Source: Ypsolopha sequella (Eukaryota; Arthropoda; Insecta; Lepidoptera; Ypsolophidae). Taken from it: a stretch of 64,000 nt of DNA. The notes below the pieces were generated by a model. The model was not told the origin of the DNA, searched no databases, and saw only the letters and a list, made by a program, of their open reading frames with translations. The stretch lies in the NCBI GenBank assembly GCA_934047225.1, contig CAKOHE010000107.1, forward strand, positions 496,001 to 560,000. The letters run 5' to 3'. A program made the translations under genes and the position numbers. Shown one piece after another: positions 14,128 through 25,450 of this stretch (position 1 is the first letter of the stretch; every line of letters begins with the position of its first letter).

Positions 14128-14297
14128 AAGTAGGCTTATTAGTACTATTAAAACATGAGCACGTTAAACCACTGCACTGGTTAACAGCTCGTATAATAGA
14201 TGTATTCCCGGGCTCAGATGGCAAAGCTTTAACTGTTAAAACTAGTAAAGGCACAGTAATACGCACAAGTATCACAAAAGTATGTGTCTTACTATAA
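14128..14297 (+). pseudogene. BEL/Pao retrotransposon integrase C-terminus, fragment
   Basis: An open reading frame without a start runs to a TAA at 14,295. It reads GLLVLLKHEHVKPLHW, then RIIDVFPGSDGKALTVKTSK, and ends in ITKVCVLL. This is the typical C-terminal module of BEL/Pao integrases: a hydrophobic 'LVLLK' strand, a proline-leucine-x-tryptophan turn, a 'PG.DG..R.V.VKT..G' hairpin and a final 'K.C.LL'. The rest of the polyprotein is absent: the 33-bp satellite ends only about 40 bp upstream. A 3' LTR may start soon after the stop (a purine-rich tract and TGTATGTG near 14,371), but I could not confirm its end. The fragment is a relic with no transposition capacity. Confidence 0.75.
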
Positions 14298-15229
14298 GAA
14301 TAATAAATACCTTTTAGGTCTGCTGTGTGCTTCTCGTTAGTTAGCTGCTGGATTCGTCTTGGGGATTTTTTGTATGTGTTACCGTGCATATATCGTATGA
14401 AGTTTTTTCTTAGTGAGCTATGTTTCAATTGGCTCCTAAGTCTTGTTAGAATAAGTTTTTCTTTTTTTTACATGATAATGTAAGTGGAAGAAATAATTAA
14501 TATAGTTGTTAAATTAAGGGTATGGTAAATAAGCTACTATCTATAAGTTCCTCTATATTTAATAACTTATGTCTATCCAGTATTTTTCTTTATGCTTGTA
14601 TAATGATTTCAAGACTGGTTTGGATAAGTTTGAGCTTATCTCTGTCTGGTGAATGACTTTTTGCCTTTTGTTACACATAAAGTTAAACTATAGTTCAACG
14701 CTAGACATTGTAATGAAGTACATAGCTACCTAATTTAAACATTACTTTTTACTTTAAGTTACATAATCATTTATATCTTTTGAAATTGTATGTTAAAGAT
14801 TATATAACTTTATAGCTCACTGGGGCAAGTGAAATTAAAACAAAGTTTTCTTTTTCAGTTGATTTTTTGGTATAACAGAAACAGTCACTGTAATTATATA
14901 ATAAACACTTAAGATGCATATACTGTAGTAAATGTTAGCATGGCTTTTCTGAAATGATGTTCAAGGTAGTTATCGACATAATTTTAGTTTTAGTTTTTTT
15001 TTTTTTAAATATGTTTCACTGTCATTTCACATCTTTGCCGCCGGCCCCAGTTATGTACGAGGCTAATCGCACATATACTATAAAGCTACCTACATATTAT
15101 TTAGTTGTACACTAACCGTTGTTCTAAATCCACGTCGTCTTGTATCGCTTACCTAATTATACCTTTAAATACAGTCCGCTACATCAAATTTAATGTGGTT
15201 TTAATAATTAAATGACCAGCACGCCACAC
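14298..15229. other. AT-rich spacer, no gene seen
   Basis: Contains an A/T homopolymer near 14,996 and a short GC patch near 15,040. It may include the LTR remnant of the BEL/Pao copy that ends at 14,297. No open frame or RNA gene was recognised. Confidence 0.6.
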
Positions 15230-16871
15230 TACTGAGTGTAAGCTTCCTACTGAGTGTAAGCTTCCTACTGAGTGTAAGCTTCCTACTGAGTGTAAGCTTC
15301 CTACTGACTGTAAGCTTCCTACTGAGTGTAAGCTTCTACTGAGTGTAAGCTTCCTACTGACTGTAAGCTTCCTACTGAGTGTAAGCTTCCTACTGAGTGT
15401 AAGCTTCCTACTGAGTGTAAGCTTCCTACTGAGTGTAAGCTTCTACTGAGTGTAAGCTTCCTACTGAGTGTAAGCTTCCTACTGAGTGTAAGCTTCCTAC
15501 TGACTGTAAGCTTCCTACTGAGTGTAAGCTTCCTACTGAGTGTAAGCTTCCTACTGAGTGTAAGCTTCCTACTGAGTGTAAGCTTCCTACTGACTGTAAG
15601 CTTCCTACTGACTGTAAGCTTCCTACTGAGTGTAAGCTTCCTACTGAGTGTAAGCTTCCTACTGAGTGTAAGCTTCCTACTGACTGTAAGCTTCCTACTG
15701 AGTGTAAGCTTCTACTGAGTGTAAGCTTCCTACTGACTGTAAGCTTCCTACTGAGTGTAAGCTTCCTACTGAGTGTAAGCTTCCTACTGAGTGTAAGCTT
15801 CCTACTGAGTGTAAGCTTCTACTGAGTGTAAGCTTCCTACTGAGTGTAAGCTTCCTACTGAGTGTAAGCTTCCTACTGACTGTAAGCTTCCTACTGAGTG
15901 TAAGCTTCCTACTGAGTGTAAGCTTCCTACTGAGTGTAAGCTTCCTACTGAGTGTAAGCTTCCTACTGACTGTAAGCTTCCTACTGACTGTAAGCTTCCT
16001 ACTGAGTGTAAGCTTCCTACTGAGTGTAAGCTTCCTACTGACTGTAAGCTTCCTACTGAGTGTAAGCTTCCTACTGAGTGTAAGCTTCCTACTGAGTGTA
16101 AGCTTCCTACTGAGTGTAAGCTTCCTACTGAGTGTAAGCTTCCTACTGAGTGTAAGCTTCCTACTGAGTGTAAGCTTCCTACTGAGTGTAAGCTTCCTAC
16201 TGAGTGTAAGCTTCCTACTGACTGTAAGCTTCCTACTGAGTGTAAGCTTCCTACTGAGTGTAAGCTTCCTACTGACTGTAAGCTTCCTACTGAGTGTAAG
16301 CTTCCTACTGAGTGTAAGCTTCCTACTGAGTGTAAGCTTCCTACTGAGTGTAAGCTTCCTACTGAGTGTAAGCTTCCTACTGACTGTAAGCTTCCTACTG
16401 AGTGTAAGCTTCCTACTGAGTGTAAGCTTCCTACTGACTGTAAGCTTCCTACTGAGTGTAAGCTTCCTACTGACTGTAAGCTTCCTACTGACTGTAAGCT
16501 TCCTACTGAGTGTAAGCTTCCTACTGAGTGTAAGCTTCCTACTGAGTGTAAGCTTCCTACTGAGTGTAAGCTTCCTACTGACTGTAAGCTTCCTACTGAG
16601 TGTAAGCTTCCTACTGAGTGTAAGCTTCCTACTGAGTGTAAGCTTCCTACTGAGTGTAAGCTTCCTACTGACTGTAAGCTTCCTACTGACTGTAAGCTTC
16701 CTACTGAGTGTAAGCTTCCTACTGAGTGTAAGCTTCCTACTGACTGTAAGCTTCCTACTGAGTGTAAGCTTCCTACTGAGTGTAAGCTTCCTACTGACTG
16801 TAAGCTTCCTACTGAGTGTAAGCTTCCTACTGAGTGTAAGCTTCCTACTGAGTGTAAGCTTCCTACTGACT
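15230..16871. repeat. 18-bp minisatellite, array 1 (about 91 units)
   Basis: Unit TACTGAGTGTAAGCTTCC, with a frequent GACTG variant and a HindIII site (AAGCTT) in nearly every copy. Four 17-bp units (AGCTTCTACTG, one C missing) occur near 15,331, 15,441, 15,708 and 15,816, in two pairs about 110 bp apart, which suggests short duplications of blocks. Downstream of 15,820 all units are 18 bp, so a minus-strand frame with a six-residue repeat (VGSLHS/VGSLQS) stays open for over 1 kb. It is a by-product of unit length. The same unit, in the same orientation, forms the array at 31,858-33,575. Confidence 0.97.
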
Positions 16872-19239
16872 GGTCTATAAGAGACATTTCGTAAAGCTCC
16901 CCTAACTTGGTCATTGGTGTATAAGAGACATTTCGTAAAGCTCCCCTAACTTGGTCATTGGTGTATAAGAGACATTTCGTAAAGCTCCCCTAACTTGGTC
17001 ATTGGTGTATAAGAGACATTTCGTAAAGCTCCCCTAACTTGGTCATTGGTCTATAAGAGACATTTCGTTAAGCTCCCCTAACTTGGTCATTGGTGTATAA
17101 GAGACATTTCGTAAAGCTCCCCTAACTTGGTCATTGGTCTATAAGAGACATTTCGTAAAGCTCCCCTAACTTGGTCATTGGTGTATAAGAGACATTTCGT
17201 AAAGCTCCCCTAACTTGGTCATTGGTCTATAAGAGACATTTCGTAAAGCACCCCTAACTTGGTCATTGGTGTATAAGGGACATTTCGTAAAGCTCCCCTA
17301 ACTTGGTCATTGGTCTATAAGAGACATTTCGTAAAGCTCCCCTAACTTGGTCATTGGTCTATAAGAGACATTTCGTAAAGCTCCCCTAACTTGGTCATTG
17401 GTGTATAAGAGACATTTCGTAAAGCTCCCCTAACTTGGGCATTGGTATTTAAGAGACATTTCATAAAGCTCCCCTAACTTGGTCATTGATGTAAAAGAGA
17501 CATTTCGTAAAGCTCCCCTAACTTGGTCATTGGTGTATAAGAGACATTTCGTAAAGCTCCCCTAACTTGGTCATTGGTGTATAAGAGACATTTCGTAAAG
17601 CTCCCCTAACTTGGTCATTGGTGTATAAGAGACATTTCGTAAAGCTCCCCTAACTTGGTCATTGGTGTATAAGAGACATTTCGTAAAGCTCCCCTAACTT
17701 GGTCATTGGTCTTTAAGACACATTTCGTAAAGCTCCCCTAACTTGGTCATTGGTCTATAAGAGACATTTCGTTAAGCTCCCCTAACTTGGTCATTGGTCT
17801 ATAAGAGACATTTCGTAAAGCTCCCCTAACTTGGTCATTGGTGTATAAGAGACATTTTGTAAAGCTCCCCTAACTTGGTCATTGGTGTATAAGAGACATT
17901 TCGTAAAGCTCCCCTAACTTGGTCATTGGTCTTTAAGACACATTTCGTAAAGCTCCCCTAACTTGGTCATTGGTCTATAAGAGACATTTCGTTAAGCTCC
18001 CCTAACTTGGTCATTGGTCTATAAGAGACATTTCGTTAAGCTCCCCTAACTTGGTCATTGGTCTATAAGAGACATTTCGTTAAGCTCCCCTAACTTGGTC
18101 ATTGGTCTATAAGAGACATTTCGTAAAGCTCCCCTAACTTGGTCATTGGTGTATAAGAGACATTTCGTAAAGCTCCCCTAACTTGGTCATTGTTGTATAA
18201 GAGACATTTCGTAAAGCTCCCCTAACTTGGTCACTGGTCTTTAAGATACATTTCGTAAAGCTCCCCTAACTTGGTCATTGGTCTATAAGAGACATTTCGT
18301 AAAGCTCCCCTAACTTGGTCATTGGTGTATAAGAGACATTTCGTAAAGCTCCCCTAACTTGGTCATTGGTGTATAAGAGACATTTCGTAAAGCTCCCCTA
18401 ACTTGGTCATTGGTCTATAAGAGACATTTCGTAAAGCTCCCCTAACTTGGTCATTGGTGTATAAGAGACATTTCGTAAAGCTCCCCTAAATTGGTCATTG
18501 GTGTATAAGAGACATTTCGTAAAGCTCCCCTAACTTGGTCATTGGTGTATAAGAGACATTTCGTAAAGCTCCCCTAACTTGGTCATTGGTCTATAAGAGA
18601 CATTTCGTAAAGCTCCCCTAACTTGGTCATTGGTGTATAAGAGACATTTCGTAAAGCTCCCCTAACTTGGTCATTGGTCTATAAGAGACATTTCGTAAAG
18701 CTCCCCTAACTTGGTCATTGGTGTATAAGAGACATTTCGTAAAGCTCCTCTAACTTGGTCATTGGTGTATAAGAGACATTTCGTAAAGCTCCCCTAACTT
18801 GGTCATTGGTCTATAAGAGACATTTCGTAAAGCTCCCCTAACTTGGTCATTGGTGTATAAGAGACATTTCGTAAAACTCCCCTAACTTGGTCATTGGTGT
18901 ATAAGAGACATTTCGTAAAGCTCCCCTAACTTGGTCAATGGTCTATAAGAGACATTTCGTAAAGCTCCCCTAACTTGGTCATTGGTGTATAAGAAACATT
19001 TCGTAAAGCTCCCCTAACTTGGTCATTGGTGTATAAGAGACATTTCGTAAAGCTCCCCTAACTTGGTCATTGGTGTATAAGAGACATTTCGTAAAGCTCC
19101 CCTAACTTGGTCATTGGTGTATAAGAGACATTTCGTAAAGCTCCCCTAACTTGGTCATTGGTGTATAAGAGACATTTCGTAAAGCTCCCCTAACTTGGTC
19201 ATTGGTGTATAAGAGACATTTCGTAAAGCTCCCCTAACT
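16872..19239. repeat. 44-bp minisatellite (about 54 units)
   Basis: Begins with no spacer after the 18-bp array. Each unit contains TATAAGAGACATTTCGTAAA and then CTCCCCTAACTTGGTCATTG. Main variants are GGTGTATAAG or GGTCTATAAG, and CGTAAAGC or CGTTAAGC. Copies are otherwise almost identical, and the array ends sharply at CTAACTTCGGACC. The period was measured from successive ATAAGAGAC positions (16,877 and 16,921). Confidence 0.97.
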
Positions 19240-19322
19240 TCGGACCACATTCACGCTCTTTTAATTTTTTTTTTATAGTTGGTAAATACACTTTATGGAA
19301 ACAAAATAATTCTTAAATAACA

Positions 19323-19588
19323 TTTTCAATACATGTGCTCGTAAAGGCCCACTTTTGATGCTTCAAAACCGAACATAAAGTCGATTATTTTGCCCTAGGG
19401 CTTTATTATTATTTTCTTTTTAATTTATTTACGAGAAGTTGGCTAACCTGCAACCTTTCCTGTGTACCATAAATGTTATACTTTTTATTCACTGTTTAAC
19501 GGCTCTGGATACAGTCCTTTTAAGCCAATCATAATTTAAAGTTAACAAGATTATATTTGTTTTATTTCCTCACACTATGCATTGAAAA
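19323..19588 (-). mobile_element. MITE-like element, copy A (266 bp)
   Basis: Reverse-complement copy of the elements at 40,410-40,677 and 41,222-41,486. The ends are inverted copies of TTTTCAATGCAT. Internal landmarks shared by the three copies include the string CCCTAGGG, a poly-A/T run beside it, and the segment around TTAAACAGTG. No coding capacity. Similarity stops exactly at the terminal repeats, which defines the borders. Target duplication not resolved. Confidence 0.75.
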
Positions 19589-19684
19589 ACGTGGCACAAA
19601 AATAGCATTCATTTGCCCACATACCACGGCATAAAAAAAAAAAACAAATTGAAATTTTTCAATATATTTCCAATAAAAAAGAGA

Positions 19685-19886
19685 AAAAAAAATTGCTTAT
19701 ATATGGCTATTCATACTGTAGACTCGGTGAGTAATCAGGACCGAGGTTCAATTACCTATTTAGCAGAATACGACAAAAAACTTTTTCTAATTTACGATCA
19801 ACTTCGAGTCAATTTGTATAGGAACCCTAACGGTTGATTTGCGTTTTTCACTTACCGAGTCTCCAGTATGAATTTGGCTATATGAA
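19685..19886. mobile_element. Foldback/MITE element with ~33-bp inverted ends
   Basis: The left arm contains TTCATACTGTAGACTCGGTG (19,695-19,718). The right arm, reverse-complemented, contains TTCATACTGGAGACTCGGTA (19,853-19,886). Internal sequence includes CAGGACCGAGGTTCAATTAC. Diverged relatives lie near 44,918-45,095 and 61,256-61,460, sharing the 'TATAGTC..ATTCATACT' end and the 'GGTTCAATGACC' core. No open frame. Confidence 0.55.
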
Positions 19887-19985
19887 CAATCAGTCGCTCG
19901 CCTAGCTTGCCGGGAGTCGTACGCGTGTGACACTGTCGAATTTTTTTTTTTTTTTTTGCTATCACATATCCGCGTGTCCGGCGAA

Positions 19986-20550
19986 ATGAGCAAGGATCAA
20001 TTAAAACCGGGAACCGCCAGGACCAGGAAGGAAAGTCCATCTGGCACCCAAATGGATTTCTTAAAGGATGAATCTAACAGTGATTTTCTAAAAAAGATTC
20101 AGTTTATGCTAGACGAAAAATTCAAACCGACCGAAAAACAGCTGACTAAAATCAGTAAGAAACAAGAAGAAATAAGCAGCAAATATGCCGAAATCATAAA
20201 GACGATGGAGACATATTCTAATAACTATGATAGCGTCCTGAAGGAATTATCGACTATTAAGACTGCTACGACTGAAGTTCCTAGCATCATAAAGAAGAAC
20301 CTTATGTTTGAACAACGTATAGTCAATCTTGAATCCAAACTTGATGACGTCAAATTCCATGCGTATCGGAATGAGTGTACCCACGAACCTGGATGTCTCT
20401 GATACCGAATTCGTGCAGCAGCTGATGAAAGTTGTCAACTACACAGGCGAGATCTCCACACTGCAAGTCTACAGGGGACCCCCATCCGCGAAGGAGGGCT
20501 CACAGAAGCCAGTGATAGCAGTGGCGTGCACAGAGTTTTTACACAGGGTA
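19986..20550 (+). pseudogene. Non-LTR retrotransposon ORF1 remnant
   Basis: From the ATG at 19,986 a frame of about 138 codons encodes a Lys/Glu-rich segment that looks like a coiled coil (residues ~35-125, e.g. KQLTKISKKQEEISSKYAEI). Near 20,365 the frame breaks. The next frame continues with NLDVSDTEFVQQLMKVV and STLQVYRGPPSAKEGSQKPV, then VIAVACTEF. A coiled coil followed by an 'xxDVSDxxF...VxRGPP...KPVIVEF' module is the layout of ORF1 in CR1/Jockey-type LINEs (compare the ORF1 at 38,714-39,640). No ORF2 follows. Beyond about 20,540 the sequence changes into another dispersed repeat. Broken and 3'-truncated. Confidence 0.55.
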
Positions 20551-20640
20551 GACATAAAAACCGGTCAAGTGCGAGCCAGACTCGCGTACCTAAGGTTCCA
20601 TATCGTGGATGAAAAATGTAATTTTGTTTTCGTGAATTTC
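20545..20640 (+). repeat. Lepidopteran dispersed repeat, head fragment
   Basis: AAAACCGGTCAAGTGCGAGC followed by CAGACTCGCGTACC and AAGGTTCCAT resembles the start of a repeat that I recall as very abundant in Lepidoptera ('ccggccaagtgcgagtc...ctcgcgcac.aagggttccgtacc'). A longer, separately diverged copy of the same type lies at 23,390-23,970. Confidence 0.5.
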
Positions 20641-21484
20641 TAAACTGCTATATCATTCCTGTAATCTTTACGTAAGCACATATTACCATGATTTTTTTTA
20701 TTTTTCGATCAACCAATTTTAGAGATAAGTTGAGGGACATCAATTTTTTTTTTGTAGTTTTTCGAGGATTTCCCAAAATAGAGGCAAGTAAATATAGCTA
20801 AGCGGCATCGTTCCAAACAGTTTGGTTATTTGAACATAACAAACAGGAGAAACAAAACAGTCGATTAGTATGTTTACAACCTGTCAGCCAGTTAAATGTT
20901 TCATATTGTTTTGGATTGAATTTTCTAGTTGCTTTACCTTTTATTTGAATCCGGTACGAAGCGGCTTTTCTCGATTACTTCTTTTTTTTTCAGCATAACA
21001 CAGTTTTGAAAACGTACCATTTCTTAATTTTTGCACACACACATTCCCAGCACAACTTTCACAGTAGTTACTACCACCACTAGCCATTTTTTGCAATTTT
21101 TAGACCCAATTTTATTTTATTTATACTGCTTGTCATCAATTTGCGTAACGAACGAACGCAAAACAATAATGGATGGCGCCGGCTCAGCTGCTAAGGCGGC
21201 TTCGTAAGACTTCGGTAATTTTCGGTGAATGTCGTAAAACTAAAAAGACGTCGTCTTTTTGCAGAGTTTTCGCATACATGTCGCACGCAAACAAGCAAAA
21301 GCTTTTGCATTTGTGTGCCATGTACTTACAGTAACGCACACAACAAAGATACTGTTGGAATAATGACCCACACATAAAAGCCGGTACTGGCCGGTAGCCA
21401 CCATTCCGCGATGGCTGGTCAACTAAACAACTAAACAACTGTATTAATATTAGTCATCTTTATTTCTCTAATAAAATATAGTGA
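20641..21484. other. Unannotated spacer
   Basis: Mostly AT-rich sequence. Open frames here (up to 84 codons on the minus strand near 21,184-21,438) show no motif. There is a short triplicated CAACTAAA motif at 21,418-21,440. The Copia relic starts abruptly at about 21,485. Confidence 0.5.
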
Positions 21485-22537
21485 CTTGGCAATCGCTGGA
21501 ATAAAAAGTTTACAGATTTCTTGTTTCAAAACCTAGGATTTGTTCAATCTCAAGCTGACAATTGTGTTTTTGTTGGAATTTTTGAAAGTGTAAAAGTATT
21601 ATTAGTAATATATGTCGATGATGCCCTTATTATGTCAGAAAATGACACAGTTTTGTGTAAAATCATAGATTCTTTGAAACAGAGCTTTAAAATAAAAGAA
21701 TTAGAATTAAATTGTTTTGTTGGAATGGAAATAGCTAGATGTGATGACTGTATTTACATTTCACAAAAGTCTTATATTGAACAGATAATAAAACGGTTCA
21801 ACATGTGTAATGCTAATCCTAGCTGTACTCCAACTGATGTAAATGTTGTTATAACTAAAAATCAAGACAATCATGTTGTGGTTGATTTTCCATATAGAGA
21901 AGCTATTGGGTCACTGCTGTTTTTAGCTTCTGTATCGAGACCAGATATCTCATATGCTGTCAATCTTTTAAGCAGATATATAAACAATCCAAGTCAAGAT
22001 CATGTAAATGCATTAAAGAGAATTATAAGATATTTAATTAATAGTAAAGATCTGTGTATAATGTATAAAAGTCAAAGAGACTTAGTTGGGTATTCAGATT
22101 CAGATTTTGCAGGAGATTTGGATAGTAGAAAGTCAACAACAGGCTACATTTTCTTTTTGAATGGGGGACCAATCACATGGTCTAGTCAGAAACAACAAAC
22201 AATTGCTTTATCAACCACAGAAGCCGAGTTTATGGCTGCCTGTGAGGCATCAAAAGAAATTTTGTGGCTTAAACAATTTTTGATAGATATTGACTCTGTG
22301 CAGTATTGTATAACATTGCATGTTGATAACCAGAGTGCGATAAAATTAATTCACAACAATATGTTCCATAAACGCACTAAACATATTGATATCAAATGTA
22401 AATTTATTAGAGAGAAAGTGGAGCAGGATCACTTTTTAATTAAATATATTGAGAGTGCTAAGCAGCTAGCAGATATTTTGACTAAAGCTGTGCCGGCTAA
22501 TAAATTTCTATCACTTAGAGAGCAAATAATTGTATAG
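21485..22537 (+). pseudogene. Ty1/Copia pol, 5'-truncated: C-terminal RT and RNase H
   Basis: The frame opens at about 21,485 with GNRWNKKFTDFLFQNLGFVQ, i.e. the middle of a Copia reverse transcriptase, and stays open to TAG at 22,535. Visible motifs are VIYVDDALIM (RT catalytic YVDD), a thumb with EAIGSLLFLASVSRPDISYA, then RNase H with GYSDSDFAGD, STTGYIFF, ALSTTEAEF, HVDNQSAIKL and TKHIDIKCKFIRE, ending ADILTKAV. Gag, protease, integrase and the RT N-terminus are missing and there is no 5' LTR, so the element is dead although this part has no internal stop. It is followed by a polypurine tract and a 3' LTR. Confidence 0.93.
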
Positions 22538-22618
22538 AACGTTTCATTTAAAGAGAATGTAATATTTTCTTGTTTTGGTATTTTTGTCTTGTATTTTTAT
22601 TATAAAATTTAGAGGGAG

Positions 22619-22838
22619 TGTTAAGAATGAAATTTTATATCTAGGCATTATAGATTTAAGTATCCTTTGCCTCTCTCCACTGTCAGATAAAAGAAAACTT
22701 TTTGGTTCCTTTTCCGGCCGCTTGGTGCGCTCTCTTGCTTTTTGCTATTATTGTGTGGTACATGTGTTCCTGTTTGATAAATACATTTAACGAGAAATTC
22801 CTGGTATTTTCATCAATATCCCTGCAAGAATCCTAACA
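22619..22838 (+). mobile_element. 3' LTR of the Copia relic (220 bp)
   Basis: Begins TGTTAAGAATG directly after the purine tract TTTAGAGGGAG (22,608-22,618) and ends GAATCCTAACA, giving 5-bp inverted termini TGTTA/TAACA. It contains TTTATATCTAGG and a GATAAATACATTTAA segment that may serve as promoter and polyadenylation region. With no 5' LTR present, the borders rest on the TG..CA ends and the adjacent polypurine tract only. Confidence 0.75.
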
Positions 22839-23385
22839 GTTAATAGATAGTAATAACATTTGTACATTTACAGATTTACAACTCTGGTTTACTTTAGATT
22901 CGTATTTGTTTGAGAATTTTATCAATGATTAGTGACATTGAAAATAAAATAAAATAGATTACATTTAAACAAATTTACCTGGAAAGCCTTTTAAGGGTTT
23001 TCATTTTGTTTCTGAAAAATAGGTGTCTCAATTGATGGCGACACAAAGTCTAGACAGACGTTCGAATTAAGCGCCATGAAGTCTAGACAGGCTGTATCAC
23101 GTGACCACATGTAGCGTCATTCAAGGAAACTTATGAAAAATTTAATAGGCTGATGTAGCTTGACGAGTTTACCTTTATAAAAGGAGGGTTCGGTAAATGT
23201 TAATTTTAAAGGGGAATCTGTTGGGTTGTTCATTTATTTCTGATGAATATTTTATTGTTATTTTTATGTTTAATTCCTAGGTTTCAACATTTTATCCTTA
23301 TTATCAAGATGTTTTCTTCCCATTAATCATTGTTAAATATGAATGTTTTATAAAACGGGCAATTGAAGCGAGTTCATGTCTATTC
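22839..23385. other. Spacer with paired GTCTAGACAG motifs
   Basis: AAGTCTAGACAG occurs twice (23,047 and 23,081), with a TATAAAAGG box at 23,174. No open reading frame or recognised element. Confidence 0.4.
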
Positions 23386-23389
23386 AAGT

Positions 23390-23970
23390 GATAGAGTGAG
23401 TGCATGTATGTAAGTATGTGTATGTGAAGGAGCGTTGGTATAACAACAAAACTCGCGCACAAAGGGTTCCTTACCACCACACAATACGGATACGGAACCC
23501 CAAAAACATGGTAAATATTAAAGACCAACTGTACTTGACACTGACGATCTATGAAACTATGTATATACATATAAATATGTACCTAAAGGGTCTAATTAAG
23601 TTGGACATTGATAACTGCCTAAATATATAAATATATGTAATTTTCAGATTTTTTTCTGTGTGTGCTATAAGACCTACCTGTGAACTAAATTTAATTTTTT
23701 TAAGTCAATGAAAAGCGCCTTCTATTTTTTGATTCCCTTGCGAGTGACAAAAGTTTGTTTGAAATTGATTATGTAAAGTGCAATAACTTTTTTTCGCGTC
23801 GAGTTGATTTTTTACAGCACCATGGGGCCGTTGACTTCGTAAGAATTATCAGTTTCAACTTGATATGTCATACGGGGCCCGAGCAAAAGGATCGTGACAG
23901 ACAGACAGACGGACAACAAAGTGATCCTATAAGGGTTCCGTTCTTTTTCGAGGAACGGAACCCTAAATAG
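23390..23970 (+). repeat. Lepidopteran dispersed non-coding repeat (SINE/LINE-tail type)
   Basis: Starts near CTCGCGCACAAAGGGTTCC (23,452) and ends with a block containing GACAGACAGACAGACGGACA, then ACAAAGTGATCCTATAAGGG, and finally GAACGGAACCCTAAATAG. This head and tail combination is one I recognise from many lepidopteran introns. The 3' GACA microsatellite and terminal 'acggaaccctaaa' are diagnostic. No protein-coding content. Confidence 0.65.
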
Positions 23971-25020
23971 GGTGGTATCATTGCAAAGCAGACGATATTT
24001 ATGAGAAAATAAAACGATTTAATCGTATCACGAGTATTATTATTGTATCCAATTTCATCAAAGCCCACATTAGCTACGGTATAGCAAACGTGCAAATATT
24101 CCTTATTGCCATATCGGAGACATTTTACGTGGCACAGTACTGACGAACGTGTACTTGCGCCAGAGGTTTAATCAGTTAATATCACGCATAAGTATTTAGT
24201 TGTACACATTATTTGTCGTAAGATTATTTTGAATATTTTATTCATTAATTCTCGCCATTTCCACAGTGCCCGAAAAGCGTGTTTAACAGCATGTTTTTCA
24301 CATTTTAACGCCTCATTAATACATTATAGTTGATGCCGATGTGGAGGTACCACCCTTACTTGCAAACTCCCTCCCCTCCCCCCCCCCCCCGAACCCAACT
24401 AACACACAAGCTGCTTAAATAGCCTTTGGCCAGCCTGAATGCTGTATAATAGCTGTACAAGGGCTTTATTGTTATTCTAAAGCTGTAAAGCAGCGTATTT
24501 AAAAGTTCTTCAACAGGCAGGTCGTACAGTAGCCATAAAAGGTAACTTTTATGCCCAAGGAGATACAGAGGCGTGTTATAGAGCTATTCTATCTGCCTCA
24601 GAAGTAAAGTAGTGTTATAAATACCTATTATAACACTCTGTGATCTAAAAGAGATCTTTCATAGGTAAAAGTGTTTGAATGGAGTTATAAGCTTCTTTTA
24701 AAACGCTTTAGGGTATATAATACACAGGTTCCGGTCATTTTGACCCACCACGGCGATGTACATGTACGTGTTAATATTATTTTTTTTTGTTATAAATAGC
24801 CTCATAAAACATTTTATTTTTCTTAAATATGTTAAAATATTACCTTGGCGATCAAATTGTTAGATGTACGACAATCAGCAAAACAATTTAATAAAAATAG
24901 TGCACTATTACATTAGCAGCAAGCATCTGGCTACTTTTTATTCACATACGACTTTGTCGCGTCGGTTTGCAGTTTTTTGACCTGTCGAAAAGCTTTGTAG
25001 AGAGCATTGGAAATTATTCT
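23971..25020. other. AT-rich spacer with a perfect 10-bp hairpin
   Basis: Holds a C homopolymer (24,379-24,391) and a perfect inverted repeat AGTGTTATAA / TTATAACACT (24,611-24,620 and 24,628-24,637, 7-nt loop). No gene recognised. Confidence 0.6.
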
Positions 25021-25444
25021 GACCAGCTTTCTCAGTTTGACTTTAGAAAAGGTATGAGCACTATTAACAATTTATCTATTTTAACGACTGATATTCATAT
25101 TGATTTCAAAACCTACATATTATTGCTGCATATGATAACGTAGGTACTTATTCCTGTCCTCAAACAAAAATAAGGTCTCTTGGGTAGCCCAGGGATGTTA
25201 GTTCGCCTCATATGCAGTATTTTGATGGATAGAAATATCATAATAAGAAGCCAAAACTCTTTATTACCACCCAGAAGGTTTGGTAAGGTCTTCCTCAAGG
25301 TTCCGTTCTTAGCCATCTGTTATATAGCTTATACACTAAACTTATGATTTAGAATGTCTTACAATATGCAGATGATTTAGCCTTGTATTTTTCTGTAGAT
25401 TGTATAGATGAGGATTCTAGTCGTTTAAACTTTGCTTTTGTGCA
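25021..25444 (+). pseudogene. Non-LTR retrotransposon reverse transcriptase relic
   Basis: Three canonical RT blocks are readable in different frames on the plus strand: SQFDFRKGMSTINNLSILTT (25,030-25,090), GLPQGSVLSHLLYSLYT (25,288-25,340) and LQYADDLALYFSVD (25,357-25,400, the YADD catalytic box). Spacing between blocks matches a non-LTR RT, with a decayed 'LIPVLKQK...MQYFDG' stretch between the first two. Several frameshifts and stops make it a pseudogene. Endonuclease and C-terminal parts are gone. Confidence 0.85.
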
Positions 25445-25450
25445 GCACAG

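Noticed and set aside
15230..16871. CRISPR-like regular repeats
   Set aside because: Units are directly adjacent with no spacers, and the DNA is eukaryotic.
15802..16914. Minus-strand frame of 370 codons with VGSLHS repeats
   Set aside because: It reads through the border of two satellites (44-bp and 18-bp) and is closed upstream only by 17-bp units. It is not a protein gene.
16872..19239. 44-bp and 43-bp satellites as one family
   Set aside because: Periods are similar but I find no sequence similarity between the units.
21184..21438. 84-codon minus-strand frame
   Set aside because: No motif, no splice or promoter context, and overlapping frames of similar length on the same strand.
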